Source: a bacterium
GTDB lineage: Bacteria; Bacillota_I; Bacilli_A; RF39; UBA660
Direction of reading: 5' to 3'
DNA: 58,248 bases
NCBI GenBank assembly: GCA_004563275.1
Contig: SFSZ01000003.1
Location: 1 to 58,248 of the forward strand
The translations under genes and the position numbers were made by a program. The notes beneath the pieces were generated by a model, which saw nothing but the letters and a program-made list of their open reading frames with translations, did no database searches and was not told the origin of the DNA. Positions 1 to 9,300 of the stretch are shown here, piece after piece (position 1 is the stretch's first letter; each line of letters starts with the position of its first letter).

Positions 1-1
1 A

Positions 2-697
2 GTTGCTTTAATGTACAAAAGTGGTGGAATCATTAAATCTCCATTAGCATATAATGATAGCTTTACACTTCTTTCAAATAAAATAAATTCAGATGATACT
101 ATAGCTAGAGCAGAACCATCTTACATAGGAGAATCAAATTATAGTGAAATATTTAAAAATACTACCAAAGGTGATGTCTTAAAAAAATTAGAATCATGGT
201 ATGAAGAAAAATTAAGTGCTTATACTGATTATTTAGAAGATGTTATTTGGTGTAACGATAAAAGTTATAATACTAGTAATAAGTATTTTGGAGCATATAC
301 TCGCTTTAAATCCTATACACCATCTCTTGTATGTCCTAATGATAGTTTAGGTGGTAATTTATCTAAGTATACTGTTTCAGATACAACTAAAGGTAATGGT
401 GCTTTAACTTATAAAATTGGCCTTCTTACAGCTGATGAATTAATGTTTGCTGGAGCAAGTAGCAGTACCAACACTTCATTTTATTTATATGTTAATAGCA
501 ATGATGAGTGGTGGACTATATCTCCAGCAAATTATAATGGTAGCTATTATATTTCATTTACATATCAAGATAAAATATATTCACTAGAAATCCCATATCC
601 ATCAGCATATCTAAGACCAGCGATTGCTATAAAATCAACGGCTATTGTTGGTGGAACAGGTACTAAAACTAATCCATATGTCATCTTAGCCGTTTAA
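2..697 (+). CDS. Surface protein, 3' part (paralog 1 of a three-member family)
   Basis: The reading frame is open from base 2, so the 5' end lies outside the window and the ATG at 11 is probably internal. The C-terminal 232 codons match two other proteins here (41649-43327 and 57356-58248). Shared blocks are a W-Y pair before a KL..YTD segment, IWCNDKS, PSLVCPND, GNG-LTYKIG-LTADEL, a W-T-SP motif, LRPAIAIK and a final GGTGTKTNPYV. The distal part resembles the C-type-lectin-like tails (DUF6273/FGE-like) seen in secreted proteins of Firmicutes; this fold is inferred. The segment between SP and LRP uses ordinary AT-rich codons, unlike paralog 3. Likely exported and surface displayed; ligand unknown. 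Confidence 0.75.
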   Translation, partial: VALMYKSGGIIKSPLAYNDSFTLLSNKINSDDTIARAEPSYIGESNYSEIFKNTTKGDVLKKLESWYEEKLSAYTDYLEDVIWCNDKSYNTSNKYFGAYTRFKSYTPSLVCPNDSLGGNLSKYTVSDTTKGNGALTYKIGLLTADELMFAGASSSTNTSFYLYVNSNDEWWTISPANYNGSYYISFTYQDKIYSLEIPYPSAYLRPAIAIKSTAIVGGTGTKTNPYVILAV

Positions 698-723
698 AAA
701 CTATTTTAAAATAGTTTTTTTTA
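696..723 (+). terminator. Rho-independent terminator after paralog 1
   Basis: A perfect palindrome AAAACTATTT-TAAAATAGTTTT is followed directly by a T run, starting at the stop codon of the preceding gene. Confidence 0.85.
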
Positions 724-753
724 TGGTAAAATTTTCTTATTGAGGGTGAAATT

Positions 754-1203
754 ATGGCTAAAACATTTACAGAAGAAGAAAGAGAAAAATTAATTGAACA
801 AGTAGGGTCATATTATTTAATAACTAAAGAATCTTATCGTGATATTGCTAAAGAATTTGGAATCAGTGCTCCCACAGTTAAAGATTATATTGATAAATAA
901 AAAAAACTACATGGTCATTTAGCTGCTGAAATAGATGCATCAATTAAAGAAAAAACATCTCAAAATGATAGTATTAATAATCCAACCGTTAAAGAAAGAG
1001 TTATTAAAGTATATATGTATATATTAGAGGGATATACTTTTGAAGAAATTGCTGCACTATTAAATGAATCAATATATACTGTTTATAACGATATTAATAT
1101 TCGTTTAGAACAAGTTAATCCTGCTTATAAAGAAGAAGTCACGGCCATTATGCGTAAAAGAAGTAATCAAAACTTAATTCCAAAGCAAAGAAAGAAGGAC
1201 TAA
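754..1203 (+). pseudogene. SpoIIID-like transcription regulator interrupted by an in-frame stop
   Basis: An ATG at 754 preceded by GAGGGTGAA opens a frame that reads 48 codons to TAA at 898-900, then continues in the same frame without further stops to 1203. Before the stop there is a helix-turn-helix (YRDIAKEFGISAPTVKDYI); after it a second one (FEEIAALLNESIYTVYNDI) followed by a segment resembling the SpoIIID tail (VNPAYKEEV). The intact protein would be about 149 residues with two SpoIIID-like units, whereas Bacillus SpoIIID is one unit of about 93. SpoIIID is a mother-cell sporulation regulator. The second half could be expressed from the ATG at 1015, but no good ribosome site is seen there. 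It ends two bases before alaS. Confidence 0.7.
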
Positions 1204-1205
1204 AT

Positions 1206-2951
1206 ATGAATTTAAGAGATTTATATATAAATTATTTTATTAGTAAAGGACACAAACAAATTCCATCTGCACCAGTTGTGCCAGAAAATGATGCAAGCGT
1301 CTTATTTAATACTGCTGGTATGCAACCATTAATCCCATATTTAATGGGAAAAGAACATCCTTATGGAACTAGATTAGTTGACTATCAAAAATGTATTCGT
1401 ACTAATGACCTAGATGAAGTAGGAGACCAAACTCATCATACATTCTTTGAAATGTTGGGGAACTGGTCATTAGGAGATTATTTTAAAGATGAAAGTATTT
1501 CTTTTAGTTTTGAATTCTTAACTAAAGTCTTAAATATTCCTGCCAACAGATTAGCCGTAACTGTTTATGAAGGCGATGAAAAAATTCCAAGAGATGAAGT
1601 ATCTGCTAATAAATGGAGAGAATTAGGTATTAAAGATGAAAGAATTGCTTATCTAGATGCCGATAATAATTTCTGGATTGCTGGCGAAAGTGGCCCTTGT
1701 GGTGGTGATACCGAAATATTCTATTTTAGAAGTAATGATGAAATCCCTGAAAAGTTTGACCCTGAAGATAATAGATGGGTTGAAATCTGGAATAATGTCT
1801 TTATGGAATACTATAAAGATGAAAACGGTAATGTTACGGAACTACCTAAAAAGAATGTTGATACTGGAATGGGAATTGAAAGAACCGCTGCTATTTTAGA
1901 AGGTGTTAACGATAATTATGAATCAAGCATCTGGAAAGATGTTATTGAAAAAATTGAAGAAATAACTAATTTACCATACCATGGTAATGAAGTATCTATG
2001 CGTATAATTGCTGATCATATTCGTACATCATGCTTTATTTTAAGCGATGAAGCCCATGTTGTACCATCTAATACTGATCGTGGTTATATCTTAAGAAGAT
2101 TAATTAGAAGAGCAATTAGACATGCTAAAAAATTAAATATCGATATTAATTCAAATTGGGAAGAAGAAATTGCTTTATTAATTATTAATAAATATAAAAA
2201 ATATTATAGTGAATTAGAAAAGAATCAAGATATTGTTTTATCTGAATTAAAGAAAGAAAAAGATAAATTTAATCATACTTTAGAAAAAGGTTTAAGAGTA
2301 TTTGAAAAAGAAACAAAAGATTTAACTTCAATTGATAAAGATCTTGCCTTTAAATTATATGACACTTATGGATTCCCAATCGAATTAACTGAAGAATTAG
2401 CTACTGAAAAGGGTATTACAGTTGACTCTGAAGGATTTAAAGAAAAATTTAAAGAACATCAAGAAAAATCCAGAACAGCTTCTAAAGGTATGTTTAAAGG
2501 CGGTTTAGCAGGAAATACCGAAATCGAAACAAAGTATCACACTGCCACTCATTTACTTAACGCTGCCCTTAAAATTGCTATTGGTGAAGGTGTTCATCAA
2601 ATGGGGTCAAACATTACTAATGAAAGAATGAGATTTGACTTCTCATGTGATCATAAATTAACTGATGAAGAAAAACAAAAAACTGAAAGCTTAGTTAATG
2701 AATGGATTAAACAAGGATTAGATGTTACTATTGAAGAAATGTCTAAAGAAGAAGCAGTTAAACAAGGTGCAGAACACATGTTTATCGAAAGATACCCTGA
2801 TATTGTTACAGTTTATAGTATTGGAACAGTTTCTAAAGAAATTTGCATGGGACCTCATGTTAAAAATACTAGTGAACTAGGAACCTTCAAAATAGTTAAA
2901 GAAGAAGCCTCATCAGCAGGCGTAAGAAGAATAAAAGCAATATTAGATTAA
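1206..2951 (+). CDS. alaS: Alanine--tRNA ligase, compact form
   Basis: Charges tRNA(Ala) with alanine and clears mischarged Ser/Gly. The N-terminal class II catalytic domain is clear: GMQPL, CIRTNDLDEVGD, TFFEMLGNWSLGDYF (motif 2) and GMGIERTAA (motif 3). The editing-site zinc ligands are present as HTATH (H445, H449) and CMGPH (C547, H551; the usual form is CGGTH). The protein has 581 residues, against about 870 in most bacteria: the roughly 95-residue beta-barrel that normally precedes the HxxxH motif is missing, and the chain stops at GVRRI, so the C-Ala/DHHA1 domain is absent too. It follows the broken spoIIID-like gene by two bases and has its own terminator. The catalytic core is intact, so it is probably functional. 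Confidence 0.95.
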   Translation: MNLRDLYINYFISKGHKQIPSAPVVPENDASVLFNTAGMQPLIPYLMGKEHPYGTRLVDYQKCIRTNDLDEVGDQTHHTFFEMLGNWSLGDYFKDESISFSFEFLTKVLNIPANRLAVTVYEGDEKIPRDEVSANKWRELGIKDERIAYLDADNNFWIAGESGPCGGDTEIFYFRSNDEIPEKFDPEDNRWVEIWNNVFMEYYKDENGNVTELPKKNVDTGMGIERTAAILEGVNDNYESSIWKDVIEKIEEITNLPYHGNEVSMRIIADHIRTSCFILSDEAHVVPSNTDRGYILRRLIRRAIRHAKKLNIDINSNWEEEIALLIINKYKKYYSELEKNQDIVLSELKKEKDKFNHTLEKGLRVFEKETKDLTSIDKDLAFKLYDTYGFPIELTEELATEKGITVDSEGFKEKFKEHQEKSRTASKGMFKGGLAGNTEIETKYHTATHLLNAALKIAIGEGVHQMGSNITNERMRFDFSCDHKLTDEEKQKTESLVNEWIKQGLDVTIEEMSKEEAVKQGAEHMFIERYPDIVTVYSIGTVSKEICMGPHVKNTSELGTFKIVKEEASSAGVRRIKAILD

Positions 2952-2952
2952 T

Positions 2953-2978
2953 AAAAGTGATTACAAAGTCACTTTTTT
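2953..2978 (+). terminator. Terminator after alaS
   Basis: AAAAGTGA and TCACTTTT form a stem around an 8-base loop, followed by a T run. Confidence 0.85.
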
Positions 2979-3038
2979 AGTTTATAATAAAAAAGGAAAA
3001 GAAGTATTTTTTTGTAATATAAATAATAGGAGGAATTT

Positions 3039-3548
3039 ATGAAAAAAATATCAATGCTTAATCCATATTCTTTTTATTATTTATGGAATCAAAACAAAGA
3101 AGAATATTTAAACCAAGTAATTAACGATATCTTAAACACCAATTGTAAATGGAAATTACTAAAATTCTTTAATGATAAAAAGAATAATGTTAGAAGTTAT
3201 GTAATCTTTGAATCTAAAAACAAAATAGCCCTTATAGACTTTAATTTTGATAAAAGTGACCATTTATTAAAGATTGATTTTCCCTTATTTAATTATTTAA
3301 AATGCTTATATAAAAAGAAAGTATATTTAATAATTCTAAATAACTTTATTGATTTAAATCATACTTATAATAATATGTATGATATTTATATTAATGATAG
3401 TAACAAAGATAGTGTTAAATACTTATTTTTAGATGATTATAATAATCAATTAAAATTAAATAAAGATATTACTGACTGTTTATATACAATGGATGACAAA
3501 ACTTATGATTTATATTTACATGAAATAGAATTAAAAAATAAATTATGA
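3039..3548 (+). CDS. Unknown 169-residue protein
   Basis: A strong AGGAGG site lies seven bases before the ATG. The protein is rich in Asn, Lys, Asp and Tyr and has no signal peptide or clear membrane span. A central stretch of alternating hydrophobic strands ([17 protein letters not shown], then [12 protein letters not shown]) suggests an alpha/beta fold, and the pattern is faintly like small PD-(D/E)XK nuclease-type domains, but no catalytic motif can be assigned. It lies between alaS and lepA with 25 bases to lepA, so it may be co-transcribed with lepA. Function not recognised. Confidence 0.7.
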   Translation: MKKISMLNPYSFYYLWNQNKEEYLNQVINDILNTNCKWKLLKFFNDKKNNVRSYVIFESKNKIALIDFNFDKSDHLLKIDFPLFNYLKCLYKKKVYLIILNNFIDLNHTYNNMYDIYINDSNKDSVKYLFLDDYNNQLKLNKDITDCLYTMDDKTYDLYLHEIELKNKL

Positions 3549-3573
3549 TAAAATATTTAGCGGAAGTGATTTT

Positions 3574-5349
3574 ATGAACCACATTAGAAATTTTTGTATT
3601 ATAGCTCATATTGATCATGGTAAATCTACTTTAGCAGATCGTATTCTAGAACTAACTGGATCTGTTACTAAAAGAGAGATGAAAGATCAAATATTAGATT
3701 CAATGGATATTGAAAGAGAAAGAGGTATAACTATTAAGTTAAATGCTGTTGAGCTTTCTTATAAAGGATATACATTGCATTTAATAGATACCCCAGGTCA
3801 TGTTGACTTTAGTTATGAAGTATCAAGAAGTTTAGCAGCTTGTGATGGAGCATTACTGGTAGTTGATGCTGCCCAAGGTATCGAAGCTCAAACTCTTGCT
3901 AATTTATATTTAGCTTTAAATAATGATTTAACTATCATTCCCGTTATTAATAAAATAGATTTACCTAATGCAGATATTCCTAAAGTAAAAAAAGAACTTA
4001 TTGACGTTTTAGGTTTTAAAGATGAAGATATTGTTTTATGTTCAGGCAAAACTGGTGAAGGAGTAGATAAATTATTAGATGCCATCATTGAAAGAATTAA
4101 TCCTCCTAAAGAAATTGAAGGAGGTACTAAAGCCTTAATCTTTGACTCTTATTTTGATCCATATCGTGGTGTAATTGCCTCAGTATGCGTTAAAAGTGGT
4201 GAAATAAAAGCATCTGATACCATTATAATGATGAGTACTGGTGCAGAATATCAAATAACCGAATTAGGAGTTAACACTCCAACTTCTAAAACCCTAGATA
4301 AACTAACAGCTGGTTCAGTAGGCTGGATAGCAGCCAGCATTAAAACCATTGACACCGTAAGAGTAGGAGACACCATAACAACTAAAGAAAATAAAGCAAC
4401 CGAACCATTATCAGGTTATAAACCAATGAAACCCATGGTTTATAGCGGCATTTACCCAATCGAACCAAATAAATTTGATCATCTAAAAGAAGCTTTAGAA
4501 AAACTAAAATTAAATGATGCTTCATTAACATTTGATCCCGAAACATCAGAAGCCCTTGGTTTTGGCTTTAGATGTGGTTTCTTAGGACTTCTTCATATGG
4601 AAATAATTGAAGAACGTATCAAAAGAGAATTTAATATTGATATTATCGCAACAAGTCCATCAGTTATTTATAAAGTAAATTTAACTAATGGCACAACCAT
4701 TGAAGTAGATAACCCTTGTGAAATGCCCGATAAAGTTAAAATAGCCAGCATAATGGAACCATACGTTAATGCTAGTATCTTTGTTCCGAGTGAATACATC
4801 GGACCTATCATGGACTTATGCCAAGAAAAAAGAGGTATCTATAAAACCACTGAATTTATTGATGAAAAAAGAGTAAACATTCACTATGAATTACCTCTTG
4901 CTGAAATCGTTTTTGATTTCTTTGATAAATTAAAAAGTTATACCAAAGGATACGCTTCATTTGATTATGAAATATCAGACTATAAAGTAAGTGACTTAGT
5001 AAAAATGGATATCTTAATTAACGGAGAAATAGTAGATGCCTTATCACTTATTGTTCATAAAGACGCTGCATATCACCGTGGTATGATGATTACAAAATCA
5101 CTAAGAACCCTTATTCCAAGACAACTATTTGAAGTTCCAATTCAAGCATCACTGGGTTCAAAAGTAATTGCTAGAGAAAACATCAGTGCTATGAAGAAAA
5201 ATGTTCTAGCTAAATGTTATGGTGGAGATGTATCTAGAAAAAGAAAACTATTAGAAAAACAAAAAGAAGGTAAAAAGAAAATGAAAATGGTAGGCTCAGT
5301 TGAAGTCCCACCAGAAGCCTTCTTAAGTATTTTAAAAACAGATAAATAG
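3574..5349 (+). CDS. lepA: Translational GTPase LepA (elongation factor 4)
   Basis: Ribosome-bound GTPase that remodels stalled or mis-translocated ribosomes. The G motifs are intact: AHIDHGKST (residues about 11-19), DTPGH (about 76) and NKID (about 130). The EF-G-like domains and the LepA-specific C-terminal domain follow, including RGMMITKSL and the basic [19 protein letters not shown] segment. The length of 591 residues is normal. The start has a GGAAGTGAT ribosome site. It ends in a hairpin terminator. Confidence 0.97.
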   Translation: MNHIRNFCIIAHIDHGKSTLADRILELTGSVTKREMKDQILDSMDIERERGITIKLNAVELSYKGYTLHLIDTPGHVDFSYEVSRSLAACDGALLVVDAAQGIEAQTLANLYLALNNDLTIIPVINKIDLPNADIPKVKKELIDVLGFKDEDIVLCSGKTGEGVDKLLDAIIERINPPKEIEGGTKALIFDSYFDPYRGVIASVCVKSGEIKASDTIIMMSTGAEYQITELGVNTPTSKTLDKLTAGSVGWIAASIKTIDTVRVGDTITTKENKATEPLSGYKPMKPMVYSGIYPIEPNKFDHLKEALEKLKLNDASLTFDPETSEALGFGFRCGFLGLLHMEIIEERIKREFNIDIIATSPSVIYKVNLTNGTTIEVDNPCEMPDKVKIASIMEPYVNASIFVPSEYIGPIMDLCQEKRGIYKTTEFIDEKRVNIHYELPLAEIVFDFFDKLKSYTKGYASFDYEISDYKVSDLVKMDILINGEIVDALSLIVHKDAAYHRGMMITKSLRTLIPRQLFEVPIQASLGSKVIARENISAMKKNVLAKCYGGDVSRKRKLLEKQKEGKKKMKMVGSVEVPPEAFLSILKTDK

Positions 5350-5374
5350 GAAGTATATATATTTCCTATTTTTA
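5346..5374 (+). terminator. Terminator after lepA
   Basis: ATAGGAA and TTCCTAT pair around a short AT loop, followed by T-rich sequence. Confidence 0.75.
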
Positions 5375-5435
5375 TTTTAAAATAAATATATATAACTTAT
5401 AGTTGCTTGTTCTCTAATTATTCTCATTCTATTAA

Positions 5436-5684
5436 TGTCTTATTGGATTAACTTATTATAATTATACAAAGACTAAAGACATTACTTATGAAGATATATT
5501 TTATTATTTAGAATCATATTTTAATACCGATGGAGAAATAAATCGCAAAAAAACTATATAATAACGATCTTAAATATGAATTTTTTTAATGGGAGCTGAT
5601 TTGTTTGAATATAATAGTGAAGATATCCCTAATGGAAATAATAGATATAAATTATTGATAATGCTTTATATTTTAAAGCCATAA
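5436..5684 (+). pseudogene. Probable decayed gene remnant between lepA and hemW
   Basis: The 393-base gap between lepA and hemW holds no intact gene. Two short open stretches in different frames look like coding debris: one ending at about 5562 (containing ITYEDIFYYLESYF and DGEINRKK) and one from ATG 5589 to TAA 5684 (containing MGADLFEYNSEDIPNG). Residue usage matches this genome's proteins, but stops and frame changes separate the pieces. No family recognised. Confidence 0.3.
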
Positions 5685-5696
5685 ATTAATTTTTTA

Positions 5697-5725
5697 TTGT
5701 TTTTCCCTTGCAAAGAAAGTATAAT
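5697..5725 (+). promoter_or_regulatory. Promoter of hemW
   Basis: TTGTTT at 5697-5702 and TATAAT at 5720-5725 are spaced 17 bases apart, and the hemW start at 5743 follows with GGTGG in between. Confidence 0.6.
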
Positions 5726-5742
5726 TTAAATGGTGGTAAAAT

Positions 5743-6825
5743 ATGAAGCATGTTTATATTCATATTCCTTTTTGTAAAAATATTTGTTCTTATTGTGATT
5801 TTTGTAAAATGTTTTATAACGAAAAGTTTGCATCAACTTATTTAGATGCTTTAGCAAAAGAAGTAAATGAATTTTATATGGGAGAGAAGGTTAATACAAT
5901 TTATATTGGTGGTGGAACACCTTCTTGTTTAAAAGAAAAAGAGTTAGATCAGTTATTTGATATCATTAAAGTATTTAATCGTACAACTGACTGTGAAATA
6001 ACTTTTGAATGTAATCCAGATGATATAAATGATAGTTTAGTAGCTAAATTAGCTGTTAAAGGAGTTAATCGTGTTAGTATTGGTATTCAATCATTTAATA
6101 TTAAAAATCTTAAGTTTATGGAAAGAGAATCTAACTTTGAAGACATTCGTACTAAGATGAATTTAATCAGATATTATGGCATTAATAATATTAATTTAGA
6201 TTTAATGTATGCTATTCCTGGTGAAACTTTAGAAACCTTAAAGAAAGATATTAAACTATTCTTAAAGTTAAAACCAGAACATATTAGTACATATTCACTT
6301 ATCATTGAAAAACATACTAAAATAAATAATGCTCATGTAACTAATATTGATGAAGAATTAGATGCTAAGATGTATGAATATATTTGTAAGAAACTAAAAA
6401 GAAAAAATTATGTTCATTATGAAGTTAGTAATTTTGCACTACCTAATCATGAATCAAAACACAATCTAAGTTACTGGAACAATGAAGAGTATTATGGTTT
6501 TGGTTTAGGCGCAGCTGGCTATATTAATGGCTTTAGATATGAAAATACTAAAAATCTAAATGACTATGCTGATGAAAAGTATCGTGAAACTGAAGCTTTA
6601 TTATCTAAACAAGAAATTATGGAATATGAAGTCATGTTAGGTCTAAGAAAGATGGAAGGCATTAACTTGCAAGAGTTCTATGATAAGTATGAAGTAAACA
6701 TTCAAGATGTCTTTCCTGTTAAACCTTTAATAAAAAATAAAGATCTTATTTATAAAAACGGTTATCTATTTATAAATCCTGAAAAGATTTATGTTATGAA
6801 TGAAATACTTTTAAAACTAATATAA
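5743..6825 (+). CDS. hemW: Radical SAM heme chaperone HemW-like protein
   Basis: HemW family proteins bind heme and a 4Fe-4S/SAM centre and were long annotated as oxygen-independent coproporphyrinogen oxidase. The radical SAM motif is C11-x3-C15-x2-C18, with the extra C21 typical of HemW-like proteins, then GGGTPS near residue 58, the ECNPDD strand and SIGIQSFN. The length of 360 residues is normal for HemW and short for HemN. In Bacillus relatives hemW also follows lepA, which supports the call. No other heme gene is in the window, so the substrate is not settled. Confidence 0.9.
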   Translation: MKHVYIHIPFCKNICSYCDFCKMFYNEKFASTYLDALAKEVNEFYMGEKVNTIYIGGGTPSCLKEKELDQLFDIIKVFNRTTDCEITFECNPDDINDSLVAKLAVKGVNRVSIGIQSFNIKNLKFMERESNFEDIRTKMNLIRYYGINNINLDLMYAIPGETLETLKKDIKLFLKLKPEHISTYSLIIEKHTKINNAHVTNIDEELDAKMYEYICKKLKRKNYVHYEVSNFALPNHESKHNLSYWNNEEYYGFGLGAAGYINGFRYENTKNLNDYADEKYRETEALLSKQEIMEYEVMLGLRKMEGINLQEFYDKYEVNIQDVFPVKPLIKNKDLIYKNGYLFINPEKIYVMNEILLKLI

Positions 6826-6837
6826 TTTATTATGTAC

Positions 6838-6865
6838 TTGCAAAATTATCATAATATGATAAAAT
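6838..6865 (+). promoter_or_regulatory. Promoter of the adhesion-like gene
   Basis: TTGCAA at 6838-6843 and TAAAAT at 6860-6865 with 16-base spacing, 26 bases before the start codon. Confidence 0.5.
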
Positions 6866-6891
6866 TAGTTTATAGTAAAAGAGGTTGTTAA

Positions 6892-8274
6892 ATGAGAATT
6901 AAAAAATATATTTTAGCGTTATTATTAGCATTTGCGTTTACTTTAAATGTTAATGCTGCTAGTTTATCTTTAGAACCAGATAGTAATACTATTTCTGAAG
7001 ATGGAAATATTAAAGTTAATATTAAACTTAATTTAGGTAGTGGAGAAAGTGTTGATAAAGTTCAGTTTAAACTTGCCTATGATAAGAGTCTATTAAGACC
7101 AACACTTGATAATAATTCTTTTGGTTATGCGCAAGCTTTAACTGATGATAGTGTCTTTATTGCTGCTAGTGAAAAATTATCATCAGGTAATATTGGTACA
7201 ATTATTATTACTGCTTTAACTTTACCAGATGATGTATCTTATTCAACTAAAACATTATTTCAAATAACTAATATTGAATTTAAGAATAAAGAAACAAGTA
7301 CTAGTGGCGATAGTATTCAAAAAGAGTTTACTATTCGAAATAATCCTAAAACTACTACTGCTGCATTAAATACAAGTGCTAAATTAAGTGGTTTTACCGT
7401 TGCTAATACAACAATCAAACCTGCATTTGATAAAAGTATTAAAGACTATAAAATATACGTTAATAAAGATACAATTAAACAAATAACTATTAAACCAACT
7501 ACTGAACAAACCGGAGCTACATTCTCAGTAAGTTGTACAATGGGTTGTACCCCTGATTCAAATGTTCCAAATAAAATCAATATTTCAATGGGTAAAAACA
7601 TTGCTATCTTTACTTTTACAAGTGAAGATGGTAAAAATACTGAAATATATAAATTTACCATTTATCGTGGAGAAACTACTGATGGATCAAATTTCTTAGC
7701 TAGTTTAAATATTAAAGGATTTAATATTAATGAAGAATTTGATAAAAACAAATTAGATTATACAGCAACCGTAAGTTATGAAACTGAAAGTATCGAAATA
7801 GATGCTTTAGGTGAAGACGAAAACGCTGATATTCAAATTAAAGGTAATGAAAATCTTAAAGTTGGTGAAAATGTTATTACAATCACTGTAACATCAGCTG
7901 AAACCGAAGAAAAGAAAATATATAACATTACTGTTACTAGACAAGAGTTTAAAGAAGAAGAAAATACAACTACATCACCAGTTATTAAAACCGAAAATAA
8001 GAAAAAGAATAATACATTATTAATTGTTTTATTAATAGTAGGTAGTACTTTAATTATTGGTTTAGCTGCGTACTTTATCTTCTTCTATAAAAAGAAAGAT
8101 AAGAAAAAAGCCTCAGAATTAAAATCTGAAGAGGAAAAGAAAGAAGCTTTAGCTCGTGAAGAATTATTACAAAAAACCTTCACAGATTTAGAAAATGAAT
8201 CTACAAGTGTCGATGATGCTTTAAGGGATTTAATGAAAACTAAAGAAATATCAGACGTTGACAAAGAATCATAA
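6892..8274 (+). CDS. Membrane-anchored surface protein with cohesin-like and cadherin-like beta-sandwich domains
   Basis: A signal peptide (KKYILALLLAFAFTLNVNAA) leads into a cohesin-like beta domain at about residues 25-155 (VQFKLAYDKSLLRP; QITNIEF). Two cadherin-like beta-sandwich repeats follow: LSGFTVANTTIKPAF...YKFTIYR (about 165-255) and LASLNIKGFNINEEF...YNITVTR (about 265-345). A transmembrane helix (LLIVLLIVGSTLIIGLAAYF, about 375-395) is followed by a Lys/Glu-rich cytoplasmic tail. The topology is outside beta domains, one membrane pass, charged tail inside. This architecture is common in surface proteins of gut Firmicutes; a role in adhesion or wall organisation is inference. It has its own promoter and terminator. 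Confidence 0.8.
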   Translation: MRIKKYILALLLAFAFTLNVNAASLSLEPDSNTISEDGNIKVNIKLNLGSGESVDKVQFKLAYDKSLLRPTLDNNSFGYAQALTDDSVFIAASEKLSSGNIGTIIITALTLPDDVSYSTKTLFQITNIEFKNKETSTSGDSIQKEFTIRNNPKTTTAALNTSAKLSGFTVANTTIKPAFDKSIKDYKIYVNKDTIKQITIKPTTEQTGATFSVSCTMGCTPDSNVPNKINISMGKNIAIFTFTSEDGKNTEIYKFTIYRGETTDGSNFLASLNIKGFNINEEFDKNKLDYTATVSYETESIEIDALGEDENADIQIKGNENLKVGENVITITVTSAETEEKKIYNITVTRQEFKEEENTTTSPVIKTENKKKNNTLLIVLLIVGSTLIIGLAAYFIFFYKKKDKKKASELKSEEEKKEALAREELLQKTFTDLENESTSVDDALRDLMKTKEISDVDKES

Positions 8275-8294
8275 AAATTTATGATTCTTTTTTT
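8263..8294 (+). terminator. Terminator after the adhesion-like gene
   Basis: AAAGAATCATAAA pairs with TTTATGATTCTTT, then a T run; the stem overlaps the stop codon. Confidence 0.9.
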
Positions 8295-8304
8295 GCCCAT
8301 AACC

Positions 8305-8333
8305 TTGAATAAGAACTCTACAAATGTTAAAAT
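8305..8333 (+). promoter_or_regulatory. Promoter of the ireB-ruvX operon
   Basis: TTGAAT at 8305-8310 and TAAAAT at 8328-8333 are spaced 17 bases apart, 22 bases upstream of ireB, whose ribosome site is GAGGTGGT. Confidence 0.65.
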
Positions 8334-8354
8334 ATTATTATCTGAGGTGGTAGT

Positions 8355-8600
8355 ATGTTAGAGAAAACAAATCTGTTTGAAAGACAAGAAATTGAAGATG
8401 CTCTTATTAGTCAAACTTTATTTGAAGTTTATGAATCTTTAGAAGAAAGAGGATATAATCCTATTAATCAATTAGTAGGATATTTAGTATCAGGAGATCC
8501 TGGTTACATCTCATCTTATAAAGGTGCCCGAGATAAAATCTTACAATTAGATCGTACTAAAATATTAGTGACAGTCCTAGGAAGTTATTTAACAAAATGA
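8355..8600 (+). CDS. ireB: IreB family regulatory phosphoprotein
   Basis: A small protein (81 residues) of the IreB/YrzL family (DUF965). In Enterococcus IreB is phosphorylated by the PASTA kinase IreK and tunes envelope stress and cephalosporin tolerance. Recognisable parts are the N-terminal LFERQEIEDALISQTLFEVYESLEERGYNPINQLVGYLVSGDP block and YISSYKGARDKI. The order ireB-ruvX-DUF1292-mltG is the same as in Bacillus. The stop is TGA overlapping the ruvX ATG by four bases, direct evidence that TGA is a stop here. A PrkC/IreK kinase would be expected elsewhere. Confidence 0.92.
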   Translation: MLEKTNLFERQEIEDALISQTLFEVYESLEERGYNPINQLVGYLVSGDPGYISSYKGARDKILQLDRTKILVTVLGSYLTK

Positions 8601-9013
8601 AATGTCTAGGAATGGACTTAGGAACTAAAACCTTAGGACTTGCAACAAGTGATCGAAGTGGTCTTATTGCCTCACCATATAAATTAATTAGATTTAAAAA
8701 CGTTGATGATGCCATTGACGAAGTTCTTGAAATAATTCAAAAAGAAAAAATTGAAGTTCTAGTTTTAGGTTTACCTAAAAACATGGATAACTCCTTAGGA
8801 TTTGCTTCTGAAAGAAGCTTATCCTTTAAAGAAAAATTAGAATCAAAACAAGAACTAAAAGTAAATCTTATTGATGAAAGATTAAGTACTGTCGAAGCTG
8901 AAAACATACTAATAAATGCCGATGTATCACGTAAAAAAAGAAAGAATGTTATCGATGAATTATCTGCATGTATAATTTTAGATACATATTTAAGGAAAGA
9001 AGGAAATAAATAA
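8597..9013 (+). CDS. ruvX: Holliday junction resolvase-like protein RuvX/YqgF
   Basis: An RNase H-fold nuclease that acts in pre-16S rRNA 5' processing and is also described as a Holliday junction resolvase. The first catalytic Asp lies in GMDLGTKTLGLA, the glutamate strand in VLGLPKNMD, and the DERLST motif and the later Asp in VIDELSA follow. Its 138 residues match the family. It overlaps ireB by four bases and shares one base with the next gene's start, so it is tightly operonic. Confidence 0.95.
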   Translation: MKCLGMDLGTKTLGLATSDRSGLIASPYKLIRFKNVDDAIDEVLEIIQKEKIEVLVLGLPKNMDNSLGFASERSLSFKEKLESKQELKVNLIDERLSTVEAENILINADVSRKKRKNVIDELSACIILDTYLRKEGNK

Positions 9014-9300
9014 TGGATAAAAGTAGTGGAAAGTTTACAATAACAAATAATAAAGGTGAAGAATTAGTTTGTGATGTATTATTTACCTTTGATGATGATA
9101 AATTTAAAAAGAGTTATATAGTCTTTACTGATAATTCTTTAGATGAAAACGGAAACATTAAAGTATATGCTAATACTTTTGATCCAACTGGCAAAGATCC
9201 AAATTTAGGTAAAATTGAATCAGAGGAAGAATGGGAAAACATTGAAAAACTCCTATCATCATTGCAAGAGAAAATAGGTGATGATAGTGCCAAAAACTAG
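9013..9300 (+). CDS. DUF1292 family protein (YrzB-like)
   Basis: A short acidic protein of 95 residues with the family pattern of a beta-rich core: VLFTFDDDKFKKSYIVFTDNS, then VYANTFDP and a Glu-rich C-terminus (EEEWENIEKLL). Members have no known biochemical role but nearly always sit after ireB-ruvX in Bacilli, as here. It overlaps the start region of mltG. Confidence 0.85.
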   Translation: MDKSSGKFTITNNKGEELVCDVLFTFDDDKFKKSYIVFTDNSLDENGNIKVYANTFDPTGKDPNLGKIESEEEWENIEKLLSSLQEKIGDDSAKN

